From Cordia subcordata (taxonomy: Eukaryota > Streptophyta > Magnoliopsida > Boraginales > Cordiaceae): a stretch of 64,000 bases of DNA. Both the position numbers and the translations under genes were made by a program. Shown here one piece after another: positions 47,246 to 60,673 of the stretch. Position 1 is the first letter of the stretch. Each line of letters begins with the position of its first letter. The notes below the pieces were generated by a model that was not told where the DNA came from, did no database searches, and was given only the letters and a program-made list of their open reading frames with translations. Where the stretch lies: NCBI GenBank assembly GCA_028554755.1, contig JAPTOF010000016.1:14566001-14630000 (forward strand). Direction: 5' to 3'.

Positions 47246-48735
47246 TATCCCAAGTGTGACTGAAAGGGAAGCTTCCACTCGGGGAAAGATTCCATGAAAT
47301 TCTATCCATTGTGCTTTCGTTAAGACTAAATTCTGGAACATCGACATGGGAGAGATGCATTGGCCAATTCAAGAACCATCAATGAAAATCTCACATACCT
47401 TTGCATGAATTGGGGGATGTGGGATGGCATTTGTCCATCGCTCAAAGAGAGAACCATCTTTGTGCCAATTATCGCTCCAAAAGAAGGTGTTTGCTCCATT
47501 TCCAACCTTGTGCTTAAGGAATCTTTTTGCAATGGGACGGCAGCCTAGAAGTGTTTTAAAAACCCGATTGCCTCCTTGGGATCTTGTGAATTGCAAATAG
47601 AAGAGTCTTTGATATAATTTGCTTGAACCCATTGACTCCAAAGTGTTTCTTTAATTGCATACATCCTCCAAAAATTTTGAGCATGTATGTTAAGTTTACC
47701 TCCTCAATGCTTGGATACCAAGCCCCCTCCTTAAGTGGGAGACAAATGTCCTTCCAAGCCACCCTAGGACCAGTCCTCCACAAAAAGGCTTTGAATTTTG
47801 TTTCAATGGCGGCCATAACTCCTTCAGGTAAAAGGAAAGCGTTCACCCAATAAGCACAAATCTGAAGGAGAACCGATTTGATAAGCACTAGTCTCCCAGC
47901 AAAGGAGAGCCAATTGTTGCACCATGAGTCAAGCTTTGAAGTGATTTTTTCCAAGAGAGGACAGCAGTCAAGTTTTCTAAGCTTTCTTGAAACAGGTGGG
48001 ATGCCCAAATAACGGATTGGAAGCTCACCTTCTCGGAACTCAATTCTATCCGTGATTGCTCTTTTCTCCTCACTTGGAACTCCACCAAAGAAGATAACAC
48101 TCTTAGCATTATTGATAATCAGCCCTGAGTGAGTTGAAAAAGTTCTCAAAGTATCCACGATGCAATCAATAGAATTCATGTCCCCTTTACAAAAGATAAG
48201 AAGATCATCCAAAACAAAGATGATTAAGCTTTATGCTTCCACATTTTGGGTGAAAATGAAACTTCGGGTTGTTTGCCAAGTTGTTAAGCATGCACGAAAG
48301 AACCTCCATACACAGGACAAAGAGATAAGGAGAGATAGGATCTCCTTGCCTAACGCCATTTGCACCCGAGAAGTAACCTTCCAAACCTCCATTGAGGGCA
48401 ATGGAGAAGCTAGGAGTTTTAATACAAGCCATAATCCAATCCACAAATTTTTGGGAAATCCAAAAGCAAGAAGAGTGCATTCAATGAATCTCCAATTCAA
48501 GGAGTCAAAAGCTTTCATAATATCAACTTTAAAGGCAAATCTTGTGGAAATATGTCTCCTTTGATAACCTCTCATCATGTCATGAGCAATAAGGATATTT
48601 TCATGGATGAGCCTTCCCTTAGTGAATGCTGATTGATTCCAAGAGATGAAGTTGGGTAAGCATACCTTTATCCTACTTGCAATGAGCTTTGAGACGCACT
48701 TGTAGATGGTGTTACGACATGATATTGGCCTATAA
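47246..48735 (-). repeat. Array unit 5 (1490 bp), FADD disrupted
   Basis: First unit with CAGCCTAGAAG and ATACACAGGAC. ATCATCCAAAACAAAG at about 48205 lacks two bases of the FADD codons (ATCATCCGCAAAAC elsewhere), breaking the RT active site. CTTGGATACC and shortened C-runs. Confidence 0.95.
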
Positions 48736-50226
48736 TATCCCAAGTGTGACTGAAAGGGAAGCTTCCAGTCGGGGAAAGATTCCATGAAATTCTATCCATT
48801 GTGCTTTCGTTAAGACTAAATTCTGGAACATCGACATGGGAGAGATGCATTGGCCAATTCCAAGAACCATCAATGAAAATCTCACATACCTTTGCATGAA
48901 TTGGGGGATGTGGAATGGCATTTGTCCATCGCTCAAAGAGAGAACCATCTTTGTGCCAATTATCGCTCCAAAAGAAGGTGTTTGCTCCATTTCCATCCTT
49001 GTGCTTAAGGAATCTTTTTGCAATGGGACGGCAGCCTAGAAGTGTTTTAAAACCCGACTTGCCTCCTTGGGAGATTGTGAATTCCTAATAGAAGAGTCTT
49101 TGATATAATTTGCTTGAACCCATTGACTCCAAAGTGTTTCTTTAATTGCATACATCCTCCAAAAATTTTGAGCATGTATGTTAAGTTTACCTCCTCAATG
49201 CTTGGATACCAAGCCCCCTCCTTAAGTGGGAGACAAATGTCCTTCCAAGCCACCCTAGGACCAGTCCTCCACAAAAAGGCTTTGAATTTTGTTTCAATGG
49301 CGGCCATAACTCCTTCAGTAAAAGGAAAGCGTTCACCCAATAAGCACAAATCTGAAGGAGAACCGATTTGATAAGCACTAGTCTCCCAGCAAAGGAGAGC
49401 CAATTGTTGCACCATGAGTCAAGCTTTGAAGTGATTTTTTCCAAGAGAGGACAGCAGTCAAGTTTTCTAAGCTTTCTTGAAACAGGTGGGATGCCCAAAT
49501 AACGGATTGAAGCTCACCTTCTCGGAACTCAATTCTATCCGTGATTGCTCTTTTCTCCTCACTTGGAACTCCACCAAAGAAGATAACACTCTTAGCATTA
49601 TTGATAATCAGCCCTGAGTGAGTTGAAAAAGTTCTCAAAGTATCCACGATGCAATCAATAGAATTCATGTCCCCTTTACAAAAGATAAGAAGATCATCCG
49701 CAAAACAAAGATGATTAAGCTTTATGCTTCCACATTTTGGGTGAAAATGAAACTTCGGGTTGTTTGCCAAGTTGTTAAGCATGCACGAAAGAACCTCCAT
49801 ACACAGGACAAAGAGATAAGGAGAGATAGGATCTCCTTGCCTAACGCCATTTGCACCCGAGAAGTAACCTTCCAAACCTCCATTGAGGGCAATGGAGAAG
49901 CTAGGAGTTTTAATACAAGCCATAATCCAATCCACAAATTTTTGGGAAATCCAAAAGCAAGAAGAGTGCATTCAATGAATCTCCAATTCAAGGAGTCAAA
50001 AGCTTTCATAATATCAACTTTAAAGGCAAATCTTGTGGAAATATGTCTCCTTTGATAACCTCTCATCATGTCATGAGCAATAAGGATATTTTCATGGATG
50101 AGCCTTCCCTTAGTGAATGCTGATTGATTCCAAGAGATGAAGTTGGGTAAGCATACCTTTATCCTACTTGCAATGAGCTTTGAGACGCACTTGTAGATGG
50201 TGTTACGACATGATATTGGCCTATAA
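48736..50226 (-). repeat. Array unit 6 (1491 bp)
   Basis: Variants: CCAGTCGGGG, ATTTCCATCCTTG, CCCGACTTGCC with GGGAGATTG, TTCCTAATAG, CTTGGATACC. Confidence 0.95.
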
Positions 50227-51713
50227 TATCCCAAGTGTGACTGAAAGGAAGCTTCCACTCGGGAAAGATTCCATGAAATTCTATCCATTGTGCTTTCGTT
50301 AAGACTAAATTCTGGAACATCGACATGGGAGAGATGCATTGGCCAAGTTGAAGAACCATCAATGAAAATCTCACATACCTTTGCATGAATTGGGGGATGT
50401 GGGATGGCATTTGTCCATCGCTCAAAGAGAGAACCATCTTTGTGCCAATTATCGCTCCAAAAGAAGGTGTTTGCTCCATTTCCAACCTTGTGCTTAAGGA
50501 ATCTTTTTGCAATGGGACGGCAGCCTAGAAGTGTTTTAAAAAACCAATTGCCTCCTTGGGAACTTGTGAATTCCAAATAGAAGAGTCTTTGATATAATTT
50601 GCTTGAACCCATTGACTCCAAAGTGTTTCTTTAATTGCATACATCCTCCAAAAATTTTGAGCATGTATGTTAAGTTTACCTCCTCAATGCTTGGATACCA
50701 AGCCCCCTCCTTAAGTGGGAGACAAATGTCCTTCCAAGCCACCCTAGGACCAGTCCTCCACAAAAAGGCTTTGAATTTTGTTTCAATGGCGGCCATAACT
50801 CCTTCAGTAAAAGGAAAGCGTTCACCCAATAAGCACAAATCTGAAGGAGAACCGATTTGATAAGCACTAGTCTCCCAGCAAAGGAGAGCCAATTGTTGCA
50901 CCATGAGTAAAGCTTTGAAGTGATTTTTTCCAAGAGAGGACAGTCAAGTTTTCTAAGCTTTCTTGAAACAGGTGGGATTCCCAACTAACGGATTGGAAGC
51001 TCACCTTCTCGGAACTCAATTCTATCCGTGATTGCTCTTTTCTCCTCACTTGGAACTCCACCAAAGAAGATAACACTCTTAGCATTATTGATAATCAGCC
51101 CTGAGTGAGTTGAAAAAGTTCTCAAAGTATCCACGATGCAATCAATAGAATTCATGTCCCCTTTACAAAAGATAAGAAGATCATCCGCAAAACAAAGATG
51201 ATTAAGCTTTATGCTTCCACATTTTGGGTGAAAATGAAACTTCGGGTTGTTTGCCAAGTTGTTAAGCATGCACGAAAGAACCTCCATACACAGGACAAAG
51301 AGATAAGGAGAGATAGGATCTCCTTGCCTAACGCCATTTGCACCCGAGAAGTAACCTTCCAAACCTCCATTGAGGGCAATGGAGAAGCTAGGAGTTTTAA
51401 TACAAGCCATAATCCAATCCACAAATTTTTGGGAAATCCAAAAGCAAGAAGAGTGCATTCAATGAATCTCCAATTCAAGGAGTCAAAAGCTTTCATAATA
51501 TCAACTTTAAAGGCAAATCTTGTGGAAATATGTCTCCTTTGATAACCTCTCATCATGTCATGAGCAATAAGGATATTTTCATGGATGAGCCTTCCCTTAG
51601 TGAATGCTGATTGATTCCAAGAGATGAAGTTGGGTAAGCATACCTTTATCCTACTTGCAATGAGCTTTGAGACGCACTTGTAGATGGTGTTACGACATGA
51701 TATTGGCCTATAA
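50227..51713 (-). repeat. Array unit 7 (1487 bp, shortest)
   Basis: Variants: GGCCAAGTTGAAGAACC, AAAAAACCAATTGCC, GAGTAAAGCTTTG and loss of CAG in GACAGTCAAG, GGGATTCCCAACTAACGG. The GTAAAGC and GACAGTCAAG pair recurs only in unit 15. Confidence 0.95.
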
Positions 51714-53207
51714 TATCCCAAGTGTGACTGAAAGGAAGCTTCCACTCGGGAAAGATTCCATGAAATTCTATCCATTGTGCTTTCGTTAAGACTAAATTCT
51801 GGAACATCGACATGGGAGAGATGCATTGGCCAATTCAAGAACCATCAATGAAAATCTCACATACCTTTGCATGAATTGGGGGATGTGGGATGGCATTTGT
51901 CCATCGCTCAAAGAGAGAACCATCTTTGTGCCAATTATCGCTCCAAAAGAAGGTGTTTGCTCCATTTCCAACCTTGTGCTTAAGGAATCTTTTTGCAATG
52001 GGACGGCAGCCTAGAAGTGTTTTAAAAACCCGACTTGCCTCCTTGGGAGCTTGTGAATTCCAAATAGAAGAGTCTTTGATATAATTTGCTTGAACCCATT
52101 GACTCCAAAGTGTTTCTTTAATTGCATACATCCTCCAAAAAATTTTGAGCATGTATGTTAAGTTTACCTCCTCAATGCTTCGGATACCAAGCCCCCCCTC
52201 CTTAAGTGGGAGACAAATGTCCTTCCAAGCCACCCTAGGACCAGTCCTCCACAAAAAGGCTTTGAATTTTGTTTCAATGGCGGCCATAACTCCTTCAGGT
52301 AAAAGGAAAGCGTTCACCCAATAAGCACAAATCTGAAGGAGAACCGATTTGATAAGCACTAGTCTCCCAGCAAAGGAGAGCCAATTGTTGCACCATGAGT
52401 CAAGCTTTGAAGTGATTTTTTCCAAGAGAGGACAGCAGTCAAGTTTTCTAAGCTTTCTTGAAACAGGTGGGATGCCCAAATAACGGATTGAAGCTCACCT
52501 TCTCGGAACTCAATTCTATCCGTGATTGCTCTTTTCTCCTCACTTGGAACTCCACCAAAGAAGATAACACTCTTAGCATTATTGATAATCAGCCCTGAGT
52601 GAGTTGAAAAAGTTCTCAAAGTATCCACGATGCAATCAATAGAATTCATGTCCCCTTTACAAAAGATAAGAAGATCATCCGCAAAACAAAGATGATTAAG
52701 CTTTATGCTTCCACATTTTGGGTGAAAATGAAACTTCGGGTTGTTTGCCAAGTTGTTAAGCATGCACGAAAGAACCTCCATACACAGGACAAAGAGATAA
52801 GGAGAGATAGGATCTCCTTGCCTAACGCCATTTGCACCCGAGAAGTAACCTTCCAAACCTCCATTGAGGGCAATGGAGAAGCTAGGAGTTTTAATACAAG
52901 CCATAATCCAATCCACAAATTTTTGGGAAATCCAAAAGCAAGAAGAGTGCATTCAATGAATCTCCAATTCAAGGAGTCAAAAGCTTTCATAATATCAACT
53001 TTAAAGGCAAATCTTGTGGAAATATGTCTCCTTTGATAACCTCTCATCATGTCATGAGCAATAAGGATATTTTCATGGATGAGCCTTCCCTTAGTGAATG
53101 CTGATTGATTCCAAGAGATGAAGTTGGGTAAGCATACCTTTATCCTACTTGCAATGAGCTTTGAGACGCACTTGTAGATGGTGTTACGACATGATATTGG
53201 CCTATAA
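51714..53207 (-). repeat. Array unit 8 (1494 bp)
   Basis: Variants: CACTCGGGAAAG, GGCCAATTCAAGAACC, CCCGACTTGCC with GGGAGCTTG, TTTAATTGC, 7-C run, CAGTCCTCCAC, CAGGTAAAAGG. Confidence 0.95.
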
Positions 53208-54698
53208 TATCCCAAGTGTGACTGAAAGGGAAGCTTCCACTGGGAAAGATTCCATGAAATTCTATCCATTGTGCTTTCGTTAAGACTAAATTCTGGAACA
53301 TCGACATGGGAGAGATGCATTGGCCAATTCAAGAACCATCAATGAAAATCTCACATACCTTTGCATGAATTGGGGGATGTGGGATGGCATTTGTCCATCG
53401 CTCAAAGAGAGAACCATCTTTGTGCCAATTATCGCTCCAAAAGAAGGTGTTTGCTCCATTTCCAACCTTGTGCTTAAGGAATCTTTTTGCAATGGGACGG
53501 CAGCCTAGAAGTGTTTTAAAACCCGACTTGCCTCCTTGGGAGCTTGTGAATTCCAAATAGAAGAGTCTTTGATATAATTTGCTTGAACCCATTGACTCCA
53601 AAGTGTTTCTTTAATTGCATACATCCTCCAAAAAATTTTGAGCATGTATGTTAAGTTTACCTCCTCAATGCTTCGGATACCAAGCCCCCCCTCCTTAAGT
53701 GGGAGACAAATGTCCTTCCAAGCCACCCTAGGACCAGTCCTCCACAAAAAGGCTTTGAATTTTGTTTCAATGGCGGCCATAACTCCTTCAGGTAAAAGGA
53801 AAGCGTTCACCCAATAAGCACAAATCTGAAGGAGAACCGATTTGATAAGCACTAGTCTCCCAGCAAAGGAGAGCCAATTGTTGCACCATGAGTCAAGCTT
53901 TGAAGTGATTTTTTCCAAGAGAGGACAGCAGTCAAGTTTTCTAAGCTTTCTTGAAACAGGTGGGATGCCCAAATAACGGATTGAAGCTCACCTTCTGAAC
54001 TCAATTCTATCCGTGATTGCTCTTTTCTCCTCACTTGGAACTCCACCAAAGAAGATAACACTCTTAGCATTATTGATAATCAGCCCTGAGTGAGTTGAAA
54101 AAGTTCTCAAAGTATCCACGATGCAATCAATAGAATTCATGTCCCCTTTACAAAAGATAAGAAGATCATCCGCAAAACAAAGATGATTAAGCTTTATGCT
54201 TCCACATTTTGGGTGAAAATGAAACTTCGGGTTGTTTGCCAAGTTGTTAAGCATGCACGAAAGAACCTCCATACACAGGACAAAGAGATAAGGAGAGATA
54301 GGATCTCCTTGCCTAACGCCATTTGCACCCGAGAAGTAACCTTCCAAACCTCCATTGAGGGCAATGGAGAAGCTAGGAGTTTTAATACAAGCCATAATCC
54401 AATCCACAAATTTTTGGGAAATCCAAAAGCAAGAAGAGTGCATTCAATGAATCTCCAATTCAAGGAGTCAAAAGCTTTCATAATATCAACTTTAAAGGCA
54501 AATCTTGTGGAAATATGTCTCCTTTGATAACCTCTCATCATGTCATGAGCAATAAGGATATTTTCATGGATGAGCCTTCCCTTAGTGAATGCTGATTGAT
54601 TCCAAGAGATGAAGTTGGGTAAGCATACCTTTATCCTACTTGCAATGAGCTTTGAGACGCACTTGTAGATGGTGTTACGACATGATATTGGCCTATAA
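53208..54698 (-). repeat. Array unit 9 (1491 bp)
   Basis: Variants: CCACTGGGAAAG (CG lost), GGCCAATTCAAG, TTTTAAAACCCGACTTG, CTTCTGAACTC. Last unit with TTTAATTGC. Confidence 0.95.
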
Positions 54699-56192
54699 TA
54701 TCCCAAGTGTGACTGAAAGGAAGCTTCCACTGGGAAAGATTCCATGAAATTCTATCCATTGTGCTTTCGTTAAGACTAAATTCTGGAACATCGACATGGG
54801 AGAGATGCATTGGCCAATTCAAGAACCATCAATGAAAATCTCACATACCTTTGCATGAATTGGGGGATGTGGGATGGCATTTGTCCATCGCTCAAAGAGA
54901 GAACCATCTTTGTGCCAATTATCGCTCCAAAAGAAGGTGTTTGCTCCATTTCCAACCTTGTGCTTAAGGAATCTTTTTGCAATGGGACGGCAGCCTAGAA
55001 GTGTTTTAAAAACCCGACTTGCCTCCTTGGGAGCTTGTGAATTCCAAATAGAAGAGTCTTTGATATAATTTGCTTGAACCCATTGACTCCAAAGTGTTTC
55101 TTTCATTGCATACATCCTCCAAAAATTTTGAGCATGTATGTTAAGTTTACCTCCTCAATGCTTCGGATACCAAGCCCCCCCTCCTTAAGTGGGAGACAAA
55201 TGTCCTTCCAAGCCACCCTAGGACCAGTCCCCCTCCACAAAAAGGCTTTGAATTTTGTTTCAATGGCGGCCATAACTCCTTCAGTAAAAGGAAAGCGTTC
55301 ACCCAATAAGCACAAATCTGAAGGAGAACCGATTTGATAAGCACTAGTCTCCCAGCAAAGGAGAGCCAATTGTTGCACCATGAGTCAAGCTTTGAAGTGA
55401 TTTTTTCCAAGAGAGGACAGCAGTCAAGTTTTCTAAGCTTTCTTGAAACAGGTGGGATGCCCAAATAACGGATTGAAGCTCACCTTCTCGGAACTCAATT
55501 CTATCCGTGATTGCTCTTTTCTCCTCACTTGGAACTCCACCAAAGAAGATAACACTCTTAGCATTATTGATAATCAGCCCTGAGTGAGTTGAAAAAGTTC
55601 TCAAAGTATCCACGATGCAATCAATAGAATTCATGTCCCCTTTACAAAAGATAAGAAGATCATCCGCAAAACAAAGATGATTAAGCTTTATGCTTCCACA
55701 TTTTGGGTGAAAATGAAACTTCGGGTTGTTTGCCAAGTTGTTAAGCATGCACGAAAGAACCTCCATACACAGGACAAAGAGATAAGGAGAGATAGGATCT
55801 CCTTGCCTAACGCCATTTGCACCCGAGAAGTAACCTTCCAAACCTCCATTGAGGGCAATGGAGAAGCTAGGAGTTTTAATACAAGCCATAATCCAATCCA
55901 CAAATTTTTGGGAAATCCAAAAGCAAGAAGAGTGCATTCAATGAATCTCCAATTCAAGGAGTCAAAAGCTTTCATAATATCAACTTTAAAGGCAAATCTT
56001 GTGGAAATATGTCTCCTTTGATAACCTCTCATCATGTCATGAGCAATAAGGATATTTTCATGGATGAGCCTTCCCTTAGTGAATGCTGATTGATTCCAAG
56101 AGATGAAGTTGGGTAAGCATACCTTTATCCTACTTGCAATGAGCTTTGAGACGCACTTGTAGATGGTGTTACGACATGATATTGGCCTATAA
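54699..56192 (-). repeat. Array unit 10 (1494 bp)
   Basis: Variants: AAGGAAGCTTCCACTGGG, GGCCAATTCAAG, first of the units 10-15 with TTTCATTGC, CAGTCCCCCTCC, CAGTAAAAGG. Confidence 0.95.
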
Positions 56193-57687
56193 TATCCCAA
56201 GTGTGACTGAAAGGAAGCTTCCACTCGGGAAAGATTCCATGAAATTCTATCCATTGTGCTTTCGTTAAGACTAAATTCTGGAACATCGACATGGGAGAGA
56301 TGCATTGGCCAATTCAAGAACCATCAATGAAAATCTCACATACCTTTGCATGAATTGGGGGATGTGGGATGGCATTTGTCCATCGCTCAAAGAGAGAACC
56401 ATCTTTGTGCCAATTATCGCTCCAAAAGAAGGTGTTTGCTCCATTTCCAACCTTGTGCTTAAGGAATCTTTTTGCAATGGGACGGCAGCCTAGAAGTGTT
56501 TTAAAAACCCGACTTGCCTCCTTGGGAGCTTGTGAATTCCAAATAGAAGAGTCTTTGATATAATTTGCTTGAACCCATTGACTCCAAAGTGTTTCTTTCA
56601 TTGCATACATCCTCCATTCTTTTTTGAGCATGTATGTTAAGTTTACCTCCTCAATGCTTCGGATACCAAGCCCCCCCTCCTTAAGTGGGAGACAAATGTC
56701 CTTCCAAGCCACCCTAGGACCAGTCCCCCTCCACAAAAAGGCTTTGAATTTTGTTTCAATGGCGGCCATAACTCCTTCAGGTAAAAGGAAAGCGTTCACC
56801 CAATAAGCACAAATCTGAAGGAGAACCGATTTGATAAGCACTAGTCTCCCAGCAAAGGAGAGCCAATTGTTGCACCATGAGTCAAGCTTTGAAGTGATTT
56901 TTTCCAAGAGAGGACAGCAGTCAAGTTTTCTAAGCTTTCTTGAAACAGGTGGGATGCCCAAATAACGGATTGAAGCTCACCTTCTCGGAACTCAATTCTA
57001 TCCGTGATTGCTCTTTTCTCCTCACTTGGAACTCCACCAAAGAAGATAACACTCTTAGCATTATTGATAATCAGCCCTGAGTGAGTTGAAAAAGTTCTCA
57101 AAGTATCCACGATGCAATCAATAGAATTCATGTCCCCTTTACAAAAGATAAGAAGATCATCCGCAAAACAAAGATGATTAAGCTTTATGCTTCCACATTT
57201 TGGGTGAAAATGAAACTTCGGGTTGTTTGCCAAGTTGTTAAGCATGCACGAAAGAACCTCCATACACAGGACAAAGAGATAAGGAGAGATAGGATCTCCT
57301 TGCCTAACGCCATTTGCACCAGAAGTAACCTTCCAAACCTCCATTGAGGGCAATGGAGAAGCTAGGAGTTTTAATACAAGCCATAATCCAATCCACAAAT
57401 TTTTGGGAAATCCAAAAGCAAGAAGAGTGCATTCAATGAATCTCCAATTCAAGGAGTCAAAAGCTTTCATAATATCAACTTTAAAGGCAAATCTTGTGGA
57501 AATATGTCTCCTTTGATAACCTCTCATCATGTCATGAGCAATAAGGATATTTTCATGGATGAGCCTTCCCTTAGTGAATGCTGATTGATTCCAAGAGATG
57601 AAGTTGGGTAAGCATACCTTTATCCTACTTGCAATGAGCTTTGAGACGCACTTGTAGATGGTGTTACGACATGATATTGGCCTATAA
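56193..57687 (-). repeat. Array unit 11 (1495 bp)
   Basis: Variants: CCTCCATTCTTTTTTGAGC in place of CCTCCAAAAAATTTTGAGC, and GCACCAGAAG (2-bp loss, as in unit 2). Confidence 0.95.
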
Positions 57688-59180
57688 TATCCCAAGTGTG
57701 ACTGAAAGGGAAGCTTCCACTCGGGGAAAGATTCCATGAAATTCTATCCACTGTGCTTTCGTTAAGACTAAATTCTGGAACATCGACATGGGAGAGATGC
57801 ATTGGCCAATTCCAAGAACCATCAATGAAAATCTCACATACCTTTGCATGAATTGGGGGATGTGGGATGGCATTTGTCCATCGCTCAAAGAGAGAACCAT
57901 CTTTGTGCCAATTATCGCTCCAAAAGAAGGTGTTTGCTCCATTTCCAACCTTGTGCTTAAGGAATCTTTTTGCAATGGGACGGCAGCCTAGAAGTGTTTT
58001 AAAAACCCGACTTGCCTCCTTGGGAGCTTGTGAATTCCAAATAGAAGAGTCTTTGATATAATTTGCTTGAACCCATTGACTCCAAAGTGTTTCTTTCATT
58101 GCATACATCCTCCAAAAATTTTGAGCATGTATGTTAAGTTTACCTCCTCAATGCTTGGATACCAAGCCCCCTCCTTAAGTGGGAGACAAATGTCCTTCCA
58201 AGCCACCCTAGGACCAGTCCTCCACAAAAAGGCTTTGAATTTTGTTTCAATGGCGGCCATAACTCCTTCAGTAAAAGGAAAGCGTTCACCCAATAAGCAC
58301 AAATCTGAAGGAGAACCGATTTGATAAGCACTAGTCTCCCAGCAAAGGAGAGCCAATTGTTGCACCATGAGTCAAGCTTTGAAGTGATTTTTTCCAAGAG
58401 AGGACAGCAGTCAAGTTTTCTAAGCTTTCTTGAAACAGGTGGGATGCCCAAATAACGGATTTGAAGCTCACCTTCTCGGAACTCAATTCTATCCGTGATT
58501 GCTCTTTTCTCCTCACTTGGAACTCCACCAAAGAAGATAACACTCTTAGCATTATTGATAATCAGCCCTGAGTGAGTTGAAAAAGTTCTCAAAGTATCCA
58601 CGATGCAATCAATAGAATTCATGTCCCCTTTACAAAAGATAAGAAGATCATCCGCAAAACAAAGATGATTAAGCTTTATGCTTCCACATTTTGGGTGAAA
58701 ATGAAACTTCGGGTTGTTTGCCAAGTTGTTAAGCATGCACGAAAGAACCTCCATACACAGGACAAAGAGATAAGGAGAGATAGGATCTCCTTGCCTAACG
58801 CCATTTGCACCCTAGAAGTAACCTTCCAAACCTCCATTGAGGGCAATGGAGAAGCTAGGAGTTTTAATACAAGCCATAATCCAATCCACAAATTTTTGGG
58901 AAATCCAAAAGCAAGAAGAGTGCATTCAATGAATCTCCAATTCAAGGAGTCAAAAGCTTTCATAATATCAACTTTAAAGGCAAATCTTGTGGAAATATGT
59001 CTCCTTTGATAACCTCTCATCATGTCATGAGCAATAAGGATATTTTCATGGATGAGCCTTCCCTTAGTGAATGCTGATTGATTCCAAGAGATGAAGTTGG
59101 GTAAGCATACCTTTATCCTACTTGCAATGAGCTTTGAGACGCACTTGTAGATGGTGTTACGACATGATATTGGCCTATAA
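57688..59180 (-). repeat. Array unit 12 (1493 bp)
   Basis: Variants: CACTCGGGGAAAG, CCACTGTGC, GGATTTGAAGCTC, GCACCCTAGAAG, CTTGGATACC. Confidence 0.95.
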
Positions 59181-60673
59181 TATCCCAAGTGTGACTGAAA
59201 GGAAGCTTCCACTCGGGAAAGATTCCATGAAATTCTATCCACGTGCTTTCGTTAAGACTAAATTCTGGAACATCGACATGGGAGAGATGCATTGGCCAAT
59301 TCAAGAACCATCAATGAAAATCTCACATACCTTTGCATGAATTGGGGGATGTGGGATGGCATTTGTCCATCGCTCAAAGAGAGAACCATCTTTGTGCCAA
59401 TTATCGCTCCAAAAGAAGGTGTTTGCTCCATTTCCAACCTTGTGCTTAAGGAATCTTTTTGCAATGGGACGGCAGCCTAGAAGTGTTTTAAAAACCCGAC
59501 TTGCCTCCTTGGGAGCTTGTGAATTCCAAATAGAAGAGTCTTTGATATAATTTGCTTGAACCCATTGACTCCAAAGTGTTTCTTTCATTGCATACATCCT
59601 CCAAAAATTTTGAGCATGTATGTTAAGTTTACCTCCTCAATGCTTCGGATACCAAGCCCCCCCTCCTTAAGTGGGAGACAAATGTCCTTCCAAGCCACCC
59701 TAGGACCAGTCCCCCTCCACAAAAAGGCTTTGAATTTTGTTTCAATGGCGGCCATAACTCCTTCAGTAAAAGGAAAGCGTTCACCCAATAAGCACAAATC
59801 TGAAGGAGAACCGATTTGATAAGCACTAGTCTCCCAGCAAAGGAGAGCCAATTGTTGCACCATGAGTCAAGCTTTGAAGTGATTTTTTCCAAGAGAGGAC
59901 AGCAGTCAAGTTTTCTAAGCTTTCTTGAAACAGGTGGGATGCCCAAATAACGGTTGGAAGCTCACCTTCTCGAACTCAATTCTATCCGTGATTGCTCTTT
60001 TCTCCTCACTTGGAACTCCACCAAAGAAGATAACACTCTTAGCATTATTGATAATCAGCCCTGAGTGAGTTGAAAAAGTTCTCAAAGTATCCACGATGCA
60101 ATCAATAGAATTCATGTCCCCTTTACAAAAGATAAGAAGATCATCCGCAAAACAAAGATGATTAAGCTTTATGCTTCCACATTTTGGGTGAAAATGAAAC
60201 TTCGGGTTGTTTGCCAAGTTGTTAAGCATGCACGAAAGAACCTCCATACACAGGACAAAGAGATAAGGAGAGATAGGATCTCCTTGCCTAACGCCATTTG
60301 CACCCGAGAAGTAACCTTCCAAACCTCCATTGAGGGCAATGGAGAAGCTAGGAGTTTTAATACAAGCCATAATCCAATCCACAAATTTTTGGGAAATCCA
60401 AAAGCAAGAAGAGTGCATTCAATGAATCTCCAATTCAAGGAGTCAAAAGCTTTCATAATATCAACTTTAAAGGCAAATCTTGTGGAAATATGTCTCCTTT
60501 GATAACCTCTCATCATGTCATGAGCAATAAGGATATTTTCATGGATGAGCCTTCCCTTAGTGAATGCTGATTGATTCCAAGAGATGAAGTTGGGTAAGCA
60601 TACCTTTATCCTACTTGCAATGAGCTTTGAGACGCACTTGTAGATGGTGTTACGACATGATATTGGCCTATAA
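59181..60673 (-). repeat. Array unit 13 (1493 bp)
   Basis: Variants: CCACGTGCTTTCG (two bases lost), GGCCAATTCAAG, AACGGTTGGAAGC, CTTCTCGAACTC. Confidence 0.95.
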
